Of a stretch of DNA of 64,000 nt, positions 12,245 to 22,889 are shown piece by piece. Origin of the DNA: Moniliophthora roreri. Lineage: Eukaryota; Basidiomycota; Agaricomycetes; Agaricales; Marasmiaceae. Below the pieces are notes generated by a model. The model saw only the letters and a list, made by a program, of their open reading frames with translations, ran no database searches and was not told the origin of the DNA. Position 1 is the stretch's first letter. Every line of letters begins with the position of its first letter. The DNA is taken from contig LATX02000177.1 of assembly GCA_001466705.2 (NCBI GenBank), forward strand, positions 207,340 to 271,339. The letters are read 5' to 3'. The translations under genes and the position numbers were made by a program.

Positions 12245-13294
12245 GTTCGAAGTTCCAGCTTCGAATATCGTAGCTCCATTGACATATCTTACCGGCACAA
12301 ACATCCTCTCCTCTCCATCGTCGGTGGTGAGTGTGATGGGTTCCCTGTCGTCTGTGATGCGAACGATGGTATAGACAGGTGGAGCTTCTTCTTCTTCTTC
12401 AGTAGAAGTGGGGCTCGTCGGTAAGATTGGAGAGGGTGGACGAATCAGCATAGTCCTCCTCAAAGCCATCAAGAGTTGGATGACTCCGAACAGACCGTGC
12501 GATAAAAATTTGTTCACTTCGTCGTAGTCGTGGGCAATGTTCAGAGAGATGGTGAGGTTGGTATGTGTCGCAGACCGAACACTGGTAGTCTCGACAGTCC
12601 TGTGTATGGTGACCCTGCTTACTGCATTGATTGCATTTATGAACTCGGGTATGGATATCGGACTGGGTGGAGAGGAGGACGGTTGATTTTTGGGTTCGGT
12701 TGTTGCGGCGTCGGCGCTGTTTTCGGGGGGCGACGGGCTGTTTGGGGGTGACGGGTCGGAGGGTCCAGGAGGAGGTGTCCTAGGGGTCGTCTGGGGCGTT
12801 CCAATCCTGGGTGGTCCAGGTGTTCTGAGGGTCGCTGTTTGCAGAGATTGTGAAAGGGATACAAGGGGGTGGGGTAGGGGTTCTGTTGAGCTCGGCTCGA
12901 GTGACAGGGATCTCCTTGACATCGGGACTAAACTGGACTCGGAGCTGGATGGATCGGGGGACAGGTTCTGGGGNTGTATGGTGACCCTGCTTACTGCATT
13001 GATTGCATTTATGAACTCGGGTATGGATATCGGACTGGGTGGAGAGGAGGACGGTTGATTTTTGGGTTCGGTTGTTGCGGCGTCGGCGCTGTTTTCGGGG
13101 GGCGACGGGCTGTTTGGGGGTGACGGGTCGGAGGGTCCAGGAGGAGGTGTCCTAGGGGTCGTCTGGGGCGTTCCAATCCTGGGTGGTCCAGGTGTTCTGA
13201 GGGTCGCTGTTTGCAGAGATTGTGAAAGGGATACAAGGGGGTGGGGTAGGGGTTCTGTTGAGCTCGGCTCGAGTGACAGGGATCTCCTTGACAT
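12230..13294 (-). CDS. ORF3B: overlapping post-pol frame of the minus gypsy element
   Basis: A frame with no stop codon runs from a possible ATG at 13294 to a TAA touching the LTR. It has 354 codons as assembled; about 124 are the artefactual repeat around the N at 12974, so the real length is nearer 230. It reads Pro/Ser-rich (PPRIGTPQTTPRTPPPGPSD), then a helical-looking stretch antisense-free but in the +1 frame of the zinc knuckles, then an acidic EEEEE run and a C-terminal part rich in beta-type residues (YTIVRIT..., ERMFVPVRYVNG). Similar open +1 frames lie at the same place in the other gypsy elements here. Function unknown. How it would be translated is not evident: no upstream signal is seen, so internal initiation or a +1 shift from ORF3A are both guesses. 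Confidence 0.55.
   Translation of the reverse strand: MSRRSLSLEPSSTEPLPHPLVSLSQSLQTATLRTPGPPRIGTPQTTPRTPPPGPSDPSPPNSPSPPENSADAATTEPKNQPSSSPPSPISIPEFINAINAVSRVTIXPQNLSPDPSSSESSLVPMSRRSLSLEPSSTEPLPHPLVSLSQSLQTATLRTPGPPRIGTPQTTPRTPPPGPSDPSPPNSPSPPENSADAATTEPKNQPSSSPPSPISIPEFINAINAVSRVTIHRTVETTSVRSATHTNLTISLNIAHDYDEVNKFLSHGLFGVIQLLMALRRTMLIRPPSPILPTSPTSTEEEEEAPPVYTIVRITDDREPITLTTDDGEERMFVPVRYVNGATIFEAGTSNHNRG
12534..12635 (-). other. Double zinc-knuckle segment of ORF3A
   Basis: 34 codons with cysteines/histidines at positions 1, 4, 9 (His), 14, 19, 22, 29 (His) and 34. The first knuckle reads CNQCSKQGHHTQDC. The same 102-nt spacing occurs in the other elements. Confidence 0.8.
12603..12973. repeat. 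Exact 371-bp duplication, first copy
   Basis: Repeated at 12975-13345 with offset 372. It ends exactly at the N, and copy 2 starts exactly after it. It is a contig overlap left unmerged inside ORF3. Confidence 0.92.
12974..12974. other. Single-N contig join
   Basis: Separates two identical 371-bp blocks inside ORF3A/ORF3B of the minus gypsy element. Confidence 0.92.
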
Positions 13295-13345
13295 CGGGAC
13301 TAAACTGGACTCGGAGCTGGATGGATCGGGGGACAGGTTCTGGGG
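12975..13345. repeat. Exact 371-bp duplication, second copy
   Basis: Copy of 12603-12973. Because 372 is divisible by three, the artefact does not change the reading frames that cross it. Confidence 0.92.
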
Positions 13346-13717
13346 GCGCGGACACTCTGGTTGCAGCGGGGGGGACTGGGGAAGGTTGGGGCTCGGGACT
13401 TGGAGATGGTTCTGGTCGATCGAACCCGTCTGTATTGAAACAGTAGATCATGATGGGGGGGGCAGACATAGGTCGGGAACTCTCGACGAGCTCATAGTCC
13501 TCAAGGGCCTCTGTGGGAGATCGAGGAGGATATTCCAATCTGCCTGTGGGAGATGTCTCTCCCCTGCAGGCGGCGGCGTAATCTGATCGGGAGAAAGAAT
13601 GAGGGGGAAAGATTTCTGGGGCACAAATCATCGGTACTGTCAACTGTCCTGGGATCATAAATCCCAACGCGGCGATGTCAATGGCGAGCCTATTGAGTTG
13701 GAGGTTGGTGGCAGTCA

Positions 13718-16700
13718 TTAGGCTGTCGAAGTGTTGGTACTGTCATTGGACAAACTGGTAATCGCCGAGGAGGTGATCGACAAGCGGGGTGTTTCGAGCT
13801 GCTTCGATGATTCGTTCTCGGTAGGTGGTGTTGTTGAGGAGATAGAGAAGTTGAGCGGCGGTGGGGCGGAGGTTTTCGTAGGTGTAGGATTGAGACATTT
13901 CGATTGAGATGCTTTGGTGAGGATTTTCCTAAGCTTATTGGCCTTTTTATAGTCCGCTAATGTCTCTTTGGTGTGTTCAAAATCTTCTTCCCATAGCCAC
14001 TCGTTCTCCGCTGAGGGATATCCCTTCCAAGACACTAGGAACGTTTGAGGTTTCCTTTTTGGGGTATGTCCGATAATCGCCTCTATCTCGTGTTCTTCCT
14101 GTCCTTCTATCAGATCAGGCGGTGGTTTGAGGAAGTTCCTTCCGTGGACCTCGTTTCGTTTGTATGGGGATAGGAGGGATGCATGGAAGACGGGGTGAAC
14201 TTTCCACTGTTCTGGTAGAGTTAATTTGTACGTTACTAGTCCCAATACTGACTCAATTTTGAAGGGTCCTTCCCTTTTTGGTGCTAACTTCTTTGATGGG
14301 TATCTGAAGTTGAGGTTTTTCCCTTCTAACCACACCTTTTGGCCCACCGTAAATGGAGTAAATGATTGTTTGGTTGTCCCTTCCATTCTTCTCCTTGCTA
14401 GCTCCATGAGAGAATAAGTTTCTTCTCGGAGTTTCTTTAATTCCGACAGTCTTGTTTCCATGGACAGAATCATTGTCTTTGTAAAGGCTGTTGGGAGGGG
14501 TCTCAGGTTGTATCCCATCATTAGGTAGAATGGGGATTTCTTTATTGTGGAGTGTGTCCTGTTGTTGTGTGCAAACTCAGCAAAGGGGAGGAGTTCTGCC
14601 CATTTGTCTTGTTGTCTGGAGCAGAACAATCGAAGGAAGACTTCTAACTCCTGGTTGACTCTTTCAGATTCTCCGTCTGTTTGTGGATGGAATGCAGTAC
14701 TCATCATGTGTTTTACTCCTAATTGTTTTCCTAGCTCTTGGAAGACTTTCGCAGTGAATTGGGGGTCTCTGTTAGAGATAATCTTGTTGGGTAATCCGAA
14801 TCATTTGTATACATTGTTGAGAAGCAGTGTTGCAGTTTGCTCTGCATCAATGGTTTTGTTACATGGTGTGAAAATTACCCCCTTAGTAGAGGAGTGGTCC
14901 ACCACGACTAGAATAGTATCGTATCCTTCCGATTCTGGCAGGTCTGTGATCAAATCCATAGTGATCTTTGAGAATGGTAACACATCTTTTTCCCCTTCGA
15001 TGGGTAGTAATGGAGCCTTAGTTGGGTGAGTAATTGATTTGCTTTCTTGACATTTTGCGCATCCATCAACGAACATTCTGACGAATTTCGCCATTCCTGG
15101 CCACCAATAGTCTCGAGAGACCTGTTCAAGAGTATTGAATTGTCCCGGGTGTCCAACTCCTTTTGCCTCGTGTATCGTTTTCACAATTCCGCATCGTAAG
15201 TTCCCTTTGTTTGGGACGTAACATCTGTTCTTGTAGAAAAGAAGTCCGTCATGAGTTGTCCAGTCTTCCAGTGCTGACTTGATCGGTGGTGGGCCTTCTT
15301 TGAGAATCGTCCTCATTGCATCGTCATATAAGGTTTCTCCTTTTAGGTTTTCTATTAAGTCGTTTTGTAGTTTGACGTCCATAGCTCTTAGGAAGAACTT
15401 ATCTGGTAGCATAACAACATTATCGTTGTCATTCTTGTTGTTGTCAATGTGATCCGGTCTTCTAGAAAGAGCGTCCGATTGTGTCATTTTTGTCCCAGCT
15501 GTATGAATTAACTGGAGGTCGAATTGGGATAGGAATAAACTCCATCTGGCTTGTCTTTGGTTCAATTTTTGTGCTGTTTTGAAAAACATGAGGTTTTTGT
15601 GATTGGATAGAACAGTGATCAGATGTTTTCCTCCCATGAGGTAATGTCGCCATGATTCAAGAGCTCGAACAATGCTGAAAAGTTCCCGATCATATATTTC
15701 GTAATTCCTTTCCATTGGTGTGAGAGAATGTGAGATGTAACCGCATGGATGCCATTCTCCATTGGGTCCTTGTTGTCTAAGAACCACTCCTGTTGCCCAT
15801 TTTGACACATCACATTCTATTAGGAAGGGTTTTTCAGTATCTGGCATAATCAATACTGGTTCGGAGAGGAACTTCCGTTTCAGGGCATCAAACGCCGATT
15901 GACATTCTTTGGTCCATTCGAATTTTTTGTCCTTTTTTGTTAGTTCGTTTAATGGCCTGGCAAGTTCCAAAAATTATCTGATGAACTTTCGATAGAAGTT
16001 TCTGAATCCTAAGAATGATTGGACTCCTCTGACTGTCATGGGTGGTTTCCAATCTCGTATCCCAGCTAGTTTGATAGGGTCCATTCCGATGTATCTGGGT
16101 CTGATGATCATTCCTAAGAAGTCTATTTCCGTTATGTCAAATTTGCATTTCTCTGGTTTCAGGAACAGGTTGTGGAGTTGTAGCCGTTCTAGAACTTTGA
16201 TTGTCCGTTTTCGATGAGTTTCCAGGTCAGATGAGAATATTAAAATATCGTCCATATAGATGACTATCCAGCCTTCTTCGATATAATCAGTGAAGATGTC
16301 ATCCATAAATGATTGAAACGTAGCTGGAGAATTGGACAATCCAAAGAACATCACCATTGGTTCATAGAGTCCTTTGTTTGTCTTGAAAGCGGCCTTCCAT
16401 TGATCTCCATCTTTGATCCTGATATTATTGTATCTGTTCCGTAAATCCAGTTTAGTGAAGTATTGCGCTCCTTTTAGTTTGTCAATAAGATCTGATACTA
16501 GCGGCAAAGGGTAGGTATTTTTGATTGTCGCTTTGTTCAATTCTCGGTAATCTTGACATGGTCTGAAGGCTCCTTTTTCCTTTTTTGACACAAAGAAGAA
16601 GGGTGAAGCCATTGGGGATTTCGAGGGTCGTATGTAACCTTTGTGGAGATTATCAGTTAAGAATTCGTTTTGGAGTTGTTGTTCTATTGGGGAAAAGGAG

Positions 16701-17413
16701 TAGACCTTGCAGTTCAATGTTTCTATTCCGGGTTTAAGGTCGATGGCGTGATCATAGGGTCTGGATTCTGGAAACCTTTCCAACACATGTTTTTCGAATT
16801 GTCGTTTGTACTCGATAAGGAAGTCTGGGATTAATTCTTCGACAGGCTTTTTCTCTTCTGTTTTCTGGTTGTGTTCGAGTGTTTGGGAAACAGAAGTTTT
16901 TGCTTGTATGAGAATCTCTGGTGGTGTATGGTCTAGTATTCCTCTGAAGCGTCTGATATCAAGTTTCCTTCTTGTTGGGAATTTGATTTCTCTGTTTCTC
17001 CAATTGATCTGGGGATTATAATGTCGTAACCATGGCATTCCGAGAATGAGTTGTTCACCTCCTAATCCAGACACCATGAGGTCTTCTGTCATCTTCTTAT
17101 CTCCGATAAAAAAGGTTACTCGGGCCATATGTGTTACATATGCCGAGGTATTCAGGGTTCCATCTACATTGAGGACTTTTACCCTTTTTTCTAGTTTGGT
17201 TAAAGGAAGACGTAACTTTCGAGCCGTTACTCGGCTAATGAAATTTCCTTCTGCTCCAGAATCTAGGAGCGCTAGCTTTTCGACGATTTGTTCACCAGTA
17301 TAGAGTGCCAGCGGAATACGCATAGAATTTCGTTCCATCGCGGCGGATACAGTTACACTAGAGATACGAATTGGTGGGGGAGACGTCGAGCTCAACCGCT
17401 GCACTAAAAACCC
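13718..17413 (-). pseudogene. pol: pol of the minus gypsy element (two nonsense codons)
   Basis: One frame in three pieces. 15974-17404 carries the aspartic protease (LALLDSGAEGNFI) and reverse transcriptase (YMDDILIF). 14801-15970 carries RNase H (IECDVSKWATGVVL) and the integrase N-terminal zinc binding site (GHPGQFNTLEQV...CAKC). 13718-14707 carries the rest of integrase (TDGESERVNQE), the GPF-type module (EGPFKIESVLG) and a chromodomain (TFLVSWKGYPSAENEWLWEE). The pieces are separated only by in-frame stops: TAA at 15974-15976 and TGA at 14801-14803 (the latter by CGA to TGA after VYK). The integrase Asp in the ISDRDP-type motif reads ISNRDP, which should abolish catalysis. Pol is entered in the -1 frame at the slippery site 17407-17413. 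Retroelement polyprotein; this copy is non-functional. Confidence 0.9.
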
Positions 17414-18829
17414 CCTCCTTCCATAAGGTCTAAGATCTGGGTTTGTTCTTCTTCAGAGAAGTCTCGGTAGATAGCACGGATTTTATGATATGCATCTTCT
17501 GGAGTGGACTTCTTCGGGTTCTCCCTCTTCTGTTCATTCTTCGGCTTTTCCTGACAATTCTTCGCAATATGCCCTGGTTTGCTACACTTATAGCATAGCC
17601 CCTTTCAGTGATATTCTTGTGCTTCTTCATCGGAGATTCGGTTTACCTTTGTTTCGGGTTTAGACGGCTTCTTCGTCTTTTCTCCTCTGGTGATGGCCAT
17701 CATGGTAAGCCAAGCGTTATTGTACTTCCTAGCTCTGTCGTACCATTCTTCGATAGTGTCTGGTTGATCAGGTTGCATCAAACAGGATTTGAGAAGGGCA
17801 GGATGAAGTCCAGCGAGGAAGTGATCAATAAGGGCTCTGTTGTCATATTCGGCATCCGCGGCGAGGAGACGGAATTCCGTTATATATTCGTCTACGTGTT
17901 TCTTGTTCTGTTTGAGAAGCTTCATCTTCAATCTAGTGTTGGTTCCAATATCTAGAGGTCAAAACGCTTTCTTGAAATCTTCGAGGAATTCTTCCCATGT
18001 TAATACATGAATTTGATCCTCGGGTTTGGTATCTGGGGCTTCTGTTTCCTTTTCCAGAAGTGTCTTTTTGTATTCATTCGTCTTGGCTTTCATCCAACTC
18101 ACGGCCTGTCCTTCCTTCATGTATGACAGGGTAAATAGAATTTTATCTTTGTCGTTAGGGTAAAGGGTTTCATTAGCCATGAGGTATAAGTCTACTTCCG
18201 TAAGGAAGGTACTAGCCTTGGCTGGGCTTCCATCGTAGCTGTTCGGTACTGCCACTTTATTTTCCTTTTTCTTTTCTCCATTCGTTAACGTCTGCAAGAT
18301 GGAAATTAAATCCTGAAGTGATGCGGAAGTCTGCTGCGTGGTCATGGGGTCTGAGGGAAGAGGTGAAGATAAGGTGGTTGAAATTGGTGTTTCCGGTTTG
18401 TCAGTTTCTAACGGCCTGCTCGTAGAGGACAGCGAGTTCTGGGTTTTGGAAGAGTGGATCTGAATTACTGTCTCTGTAGTCGGGGAGCTCGTCTGTTCCT
18501 GAGAAGGCTCTTGTGATGTATGGGAAGATTCTTGGGTCGACATTCTCCTTTCGTTGTCTGATAGCTTGAAGCCCGTCATGAAGTCTATTGTCTGTCTGGT
18601 TCTGGACCTGGTTCTGGGGGTCCTGGTTGTCCGTTGTTGGATTTCCTCTCTTGCCTCTTCCTGGGCAATTAATTCTAATCTTTGGATTCTTTGCTCGAAT
18701 GTGAGCTCAACTTCTGGTGTGATAAGAAGAAAGGCTCTCCTCTGTTGTTCTTGTTCCAATAATTCGGGATCTTCAGCTGTGGTTCGCCGATGTCTAGACG
18801 TGGTGTTGAGTTGGGTGCCTTAACCTAGA
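17404..18829 (-). pseudogene. gag: gag of the minus gypsy element (two TGA codons)
   Basis: The frame opens just downstream of the primer-binding site (GTQLNTTSRHRRTTAED...) without an early ATG; the first Met is at 18759. A Ser/Thr-rich N-terminal third is followed by a capsid-type domain (WEEFLEDFKKAF..., ITEFRLLAADAEYDNRALID). A CCHC nucleocapsid knuckle, CYKCSKPGHIAKNC, lies near 17545-17595. In-frame TGA codons at 17959-17961 and 17605-17607 interrupt it. It ends MEGGGF then TAG at 17404-17406, at the slippery site. Gag would package the element RNA in virus-like particles; this copy cannot make the full protein without readthrough. Confidence 0.88.
17407..17413 (-). promoter_or_regulatory. 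-1 ribosomal frameshift site G GGU UUU (minus gypsy)
   Basis: Element-strand GGGTTTT sits in X XXY YYZ phase with gag, directly before the gag stop TAG. The pol frame continues as GGG TTT TTA GTG. The other gypsy elements here carry the same heptamer at the same place. A downstream hairpin is not obvious in this copy. Confidence 0.75.
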
Positions 18830-18856
18830 AAGGTCGGCAAAATCAGCTTGACCTAA
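18812..18856 (-). promoter_or_regulatory. Self-primer binding site and leader box (minus gypsy)
   Basis: On the element strand, directly inside the 5' LTR, taggtcaagctga is complementary over AGCTTGACCT to the LTR sequence at 18997-19006. No CCA-type tRNA match (TGG start) is seen. Downstream comes gacctttctaggttaaggcacc, a variant of a small hairpin box shared by all the elements. Confidence 0.7.
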
Positions 18857-19240
18857 TGTTACGCGAGTCCTTCACTGTGAACAATAAGTTCAAGTTTGAG
18901 CTTGAAGGACTTGATTCTTGAAGTCAATAGAGTTGATTCAATTGACTTAAGATAGAAGTTCAAATGATCAGACAAGGTTTTGATAAGGTTTTAACCAGGT
19001 CAAGCTAGAGAAGCTTGTTAACCGGTTAAGTGTATTTATAGAAAATAGACTCTAACTATGACTAAGTACTCAGAACTCAAAATAGCTACTATGAGTAAGC
19101 ATAGTGAATCTTGGTAAGTAAAAGAAACAGAGAGAAGCATTGGTAATGAAAAAGAATACAAGACTAAGCAAGATAACGAGAAATGGAATACAAATACATT
19201 AAGCACCCTACTTGTCCTCGGAGTCCTCGTGTTTGTAACA
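18857..19240 (-). repeat. 5' LTR of the minus-strand gypsy element
   Basis: 384 bp. On the element strand it contains TATAAATA (19040-19033) and, 34 nt later, AGCTTGACCT (19006-18997), which pairs with the primer-binding site. This suggests transcription starts at the self-primer, as in Tf1-type elements. Confidence 0.93.
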
Positions 19241-19245
19241 CTTCA
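19241..19245. repeat. Target-site duplication CTTCA (right)
   Basis: Matches 11841-11845. Removing the element restores continuous homology to the other inverted-repeat arm (cttcattttcaac...aaaagtgcaa). Confidence 0.92.
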
Positions 19246-19311
19246 TTTTCAACTATAAAAGTGCAAAATATTCTCTATTTGTGTGAAATAAAAGGTAAAA
19301 GTTATGCATAT
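19246..19311 (+). repeat. Left inverted-repeat arm, inner remnant
   Basis: Continues the arm interrupted at 11845. It matches the reverse complement of the start of the right arm (20566-20635), ending at gttatgcatat. Confidence 0.8.
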
Positions 19312-20565
19312 CACCATAATTGGCACCAGCATTGTAAGAGGCTCTATATTTCTTCCTCAACACTTATGGCCATTCTGAGCTGGTATTTTTCAAGATATAA
19401 TGTGAAAATAGTTGAAATAAATTTGTAGTATGTAAATATGAGAAATTGAGGACAGGAGAAAGCAAATTGTGTCAACATTATTACTTCTAGTCTGACCTAC
19501 ACTACTAGTCTAGGAGACAGCACTGCTAAACAGAATTTTCTTGCCCATATGTGGCAGATTACTCAGCACTCAAACTCACATGGACCAAAAGAGCCATACA
19601 GCTGGATTTTAGCTAGATCCAGATTGTAACATGGTGCCTCCAAGCTGAGGCACATTGTGTGGCCAGTGTGCTGCCAGAAGTCAAATAGATTGCATAGACA
19701 GAGTGGTCCTCTGTGATACATAGACCATTGGATTGTGTTCTCTGGAACAGGTTGAGGCAAATGGCATCTGTGAATGTATTCCATGACAAGAACCCTGAAC
19801 CACATACTCTTGTGCAAGAGAAGTTGGCACTGCTATAACATCTGCTTTTTAGCTTGCTTATAAAGCAGTGTGACACAATGAAGAAGAGTCCCAAGTGGGG
19901 ACAATGTGCTACTACTATCTGCAATAGAAGCCAGAGAGTCTTTAAAAAGAACATTATAAATATACAAGAGAAAAAAAAATTGCACTGACACTGTTGCTGA
20001 CTGTGTCACTTACAGGCCAGGTTACTACCTATGTAGTATCTAATTAGTATTATAATTGAAGCCCTGTAAGCATTGAACTTTGAACTCCAAAATGAACTAT
20101 TCTTATATGCATATCATACTACAGTAACACTACATAGCACAGGACACAGGACAGTATGATTTTCACCTCTATCACAGACAGTGTCACTGACAACATATAT
20201 GGTGCAATCTGGCTTTAACCTACACAAGGCCCCCTTCTTACCTCCAACTGCTTATCATTGCCTATAATGCCTCTGACAATGTGTTGTATTGCATTCTGTA
20301 CCTTTCTCCTACACCTCTCACCCATGCCTCTCCCTCACATCTCACATCTGCACTTCTTATACTGTCATCCAGTGCATATACCTGGATAATGGCTGTGCCA
20401 ATAGCAATATGAATCTGGTTAAAAAAAATTCTCAGTATTACAAGGATGACAATGAGTAGACAAAGCATACCAAAGACTCTTCAGGGCCTAACCTGCTACT
20501 GCTAGCAATTCTAAAGTACAGAAGGATCAGTAAATTCTTTGGAGTTTTCAGCAGTCTTACTAATA
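19312..20565. other. Spacer between the inverted-repeat arms
   Basis: 1,254 bp with no recognised gene. A plus-strand reading around 19590-19900 in one frame gives protein-like text with stops (for example FHDKNPEPHTLVQEKLALL near 19780-19836), so an old relic of unknown family may lie here. CpG-poor. Confidence 0.4.
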
Positions 20566-22078
20566 ATATGCATAACTTTTACCTTCAAAAATTCACATGC
20601 AAATGGAGAATACTTGCACTTTTATGGTTGAAAATGCAATATATAAGGGAATTGAGGACTAGTGTGAGCTCTGAGCAGCTAGTTAAAGCAAGTAGTAGAG
20701 AAGGACTTAAAGTATCAGCAGAGTAATGGTTGATGGTAGGCCATATAGAAGTACCTGACCACTGCTGGTATGAAAACAAACAGTGAATATGAATCCAGAG
20801 GAGTGTCCTGAAACCTGTAGAGACTAAAACCACACCATACCTCTCTATTGAAAGCATACTAAAGGGAATATTTTCAATTTTTTAATAATATTTTTGATTC
20901 AACACTCAATTTGAAGAAAGAATAAAAGCCTTCAATGATACTCAGACAGAATATTAATGGAGAAACAGAGATAAACAGAGAATAATGAATTGTTGGCAGG
21001 ATACTTGAGATACTGATATCAAATTGAAGCAAATGAAATAGATGATAGGATACTGAGAAGGTGCCTGGATCACAGAAGAGAGGAAGACAAAGCTGTATGA
21101 TAGAAGGACCAAAGTGGCTGAGCTGATATGTACACTTGAATGAGAAAAGAAGTGTATTATATGTCTACAGAGCAGATGACAGTAGAGAGAGAAGGAAGGA
21201 ACCATGTGGAGTGGCATAGAAGTATAATATTTGCAAATAGAATTGGAAGGGGAGCTGTTTGGCAAGAGAAAATTGCAAATGATTGGTGTTGGGAGACTGC
21301 ACAATTGTCATAGAAAAGGAAGAAAGAGTTTATGGCTATGAAGCCTGACTACAATTGGACACTGTGACAGGGAAATTACCAAATACAGCTCAGTTTTATA
21401 TATTATTTAGCATCCAACTCAGTTTTATTTTTATATGTGACAAATATCTTAGATTATTTATATTGTAGGGTATGAAAGAGGTCATGTTTTGTAGGTGAAA
21501 GGCAGAAGAGATACTGCCTACCAATCACCAGAGTGTATGAGGTTGTTGTTCAGGTAGAAGAGCTACCAGCAATCAGTATTTTCAGGCTCTAGCTTATTTA
21601 GTTGTGCAAGAGGTGCAGGCTGGTTGAGACTTAAGATTGTATTCCAAACCAGAGATCTAAATAAAAGCTAGAAAGAGCTTGGCTTTTAATGCAAGAGGTG
21701 TGTTTTCAGATAAGACAAACATTGTATCAGTTACTAAGAGAGTAGCTGACATGCATCAGTATAGTCTGGTGTGTTGATGTGAATCATAGAGAGATTCAGG
21801 CTAGCAGTGTCTAGAAAATTTGTCCTCTTGAAGAAGTTTAACCTTTGGGCAGTTTCTAGTTGAACCTTTACTTACCAGTTTTGCTTTTAAAGTGATTAAT
21901 AAAACCAGAAAACCAGAAAATATTTATAAGTACTGAACACACATCTCAATCTGAGAAGTTTGTTTTGAAGACATCCATCTCTGAACTACTGAGTGAGATG
22001 CTGAGAATTATTCTTAACATTGTGGTAATAGTGAATTATGCTAAACCAACTTGCAAAACATCTGATAATCAAGAACTT
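20566..22078 (-). repeat. Right arm of the inverted repeat
   Basis: Its reverse complement matches 10327-11845 plus 19246-19311 with many transitions and some indels. The outer end is atcaagaactt at 22068-22078. Together the arms form a stem of about 1.5 kb around a 1.25-kb spacer (before the gypsy insertion). No coding capacity recognised. Confidence 0.8.
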
Positions 22079-22889
22079 ACCTATCTTTTAGGGGCATTCC
22101 AAATCAATATTCTACTGTCATGAACCCTTTGGAGTCTTCACAGTGTTGAAATACACTCTCAAGTTTCTTCTCACAGCAGGTTCCTTCACAATCCACTTCA
22201 TCTAGTGAATCCAATGTGTTTATGCCTTCAGCTACTCTGATTCATAGCTGAGAAAGGAGAGTTACAAGGAATATAGCTCCACCAGTTCTACATATTCTAT
22301 ATCTTACTCTGCTAAGCCAGACATTCAACTCAAATAGCAGCAGAATCACTACACAGGCCACAGGTTAATGAAGACAGTCTGTTATATATAATATTCTGAT
22401 GAAAATGTACCCTTATGTCTCTTCCATACCATTATTGTTCTATTTTGCAGGTATCAGCAAGCAGAACCTGTCTACTACACAAAATACATCTCAGATATTC
22501 ATACCTCTAACACCTGTTACTCTGACTCATAGCCTTCCCTCTTTCTCATAGAATATCATCCAGATACTATACAAAAACATGGAGGAAGGATTTCCTGCTG
22601 GTTTTATGAGCCATAACACACCAGGAACCCTCTTGTTCAGCATCAGCACTTCAGATGAATTGCTCTCATTTCTGCCAGCTCTGCAGATGCTATCTGTCTG
22701 TGGGACTCATATCACCTTGCTTCTCACAATGCCACCTGAATCTCCAGTGGAGACTCACAGCCCTGCGAGTGTTACACATCCCTCCAACAACACAAACTCA
22801 CCTACAAGTTGTGATCTGGTTTCCAAGGCAAATGAAGACATCAATCTGTTTTCATGGGAATAGCTCCTCAAGTCAGAGAGAAAGTTGAA
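22079..22889. other. No recognised gene
   Basis: AT-rich with scattered stops. A 94-codon open frame at 22579-22863 resembles nothing I know. The sequence leads into the first recognisable part of the DUF6589-like relic. Confidence 0.4.

Larger units (their letters stand above)
12399..13898 (-). pseudogene. ORF3A: post-pol protein with two zinc knuckles (broken)
   Basis: It starts at ATG 13898 (MSQSYTYENLRP...), followed by the shared LLYLLN motif, a Pro-rich middle, a basic RKQRRRR stretch and a double zinc knuckle at 12534-12635. The knuckles are CX2CX4HX4C, four residues, then CX2CX6HX4C. It ends with an acidic tail at the tga 12399-12401. In-frame stops are TGA at 13743-13745 and TAG near 13151, so this copy is broken. 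The length is inflated by the 372-bp artefact at the N. The first 180 nt overlap the end of pol in a different frame. Domain order suggests a nucleic-acid-binding, Gag/nucleocapsid-like accessory protein; that role is inference. Confidence 0.65.
11846..19240 (-). mobile_element. Complete Ty3/gypsy chromodomain retrotransposon (minus)
   Basis: Two 384-bp LTRs (11846-12229 and 18857-19240) differ at roughly a dozen positions by eye. They bound gag, pol and a post-pol region, all on the minus strand, with the 5-bp target-site duplication CTTCA. The 7,395-bp span includes an artefactual 372 bp around the N at 12974. Gene order from the right: LTR, self-primer binding site, gag, pol (protease, RT, RNase H, integrase, chromodomain), ORF3A/ORF3B, polypurine tract, LTR. 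The element is dead: gag and pol carry in-frame stops and a catalytic integrase Asp is changed. CpG retention and similar LTRs suggest a moderately recent insertion. It entered the left arm of the inverted repeat. Confidence 0.95.

Noticed and set aside
12690..13586. Gly/Ser/Trp-rich open frames on the plus strand (122 and 174 codons)
   Set aside because: They are the antisense of the Pro-rich ORF3 region of the minus gypsy element; Pro codons read as Gly on the other strand.
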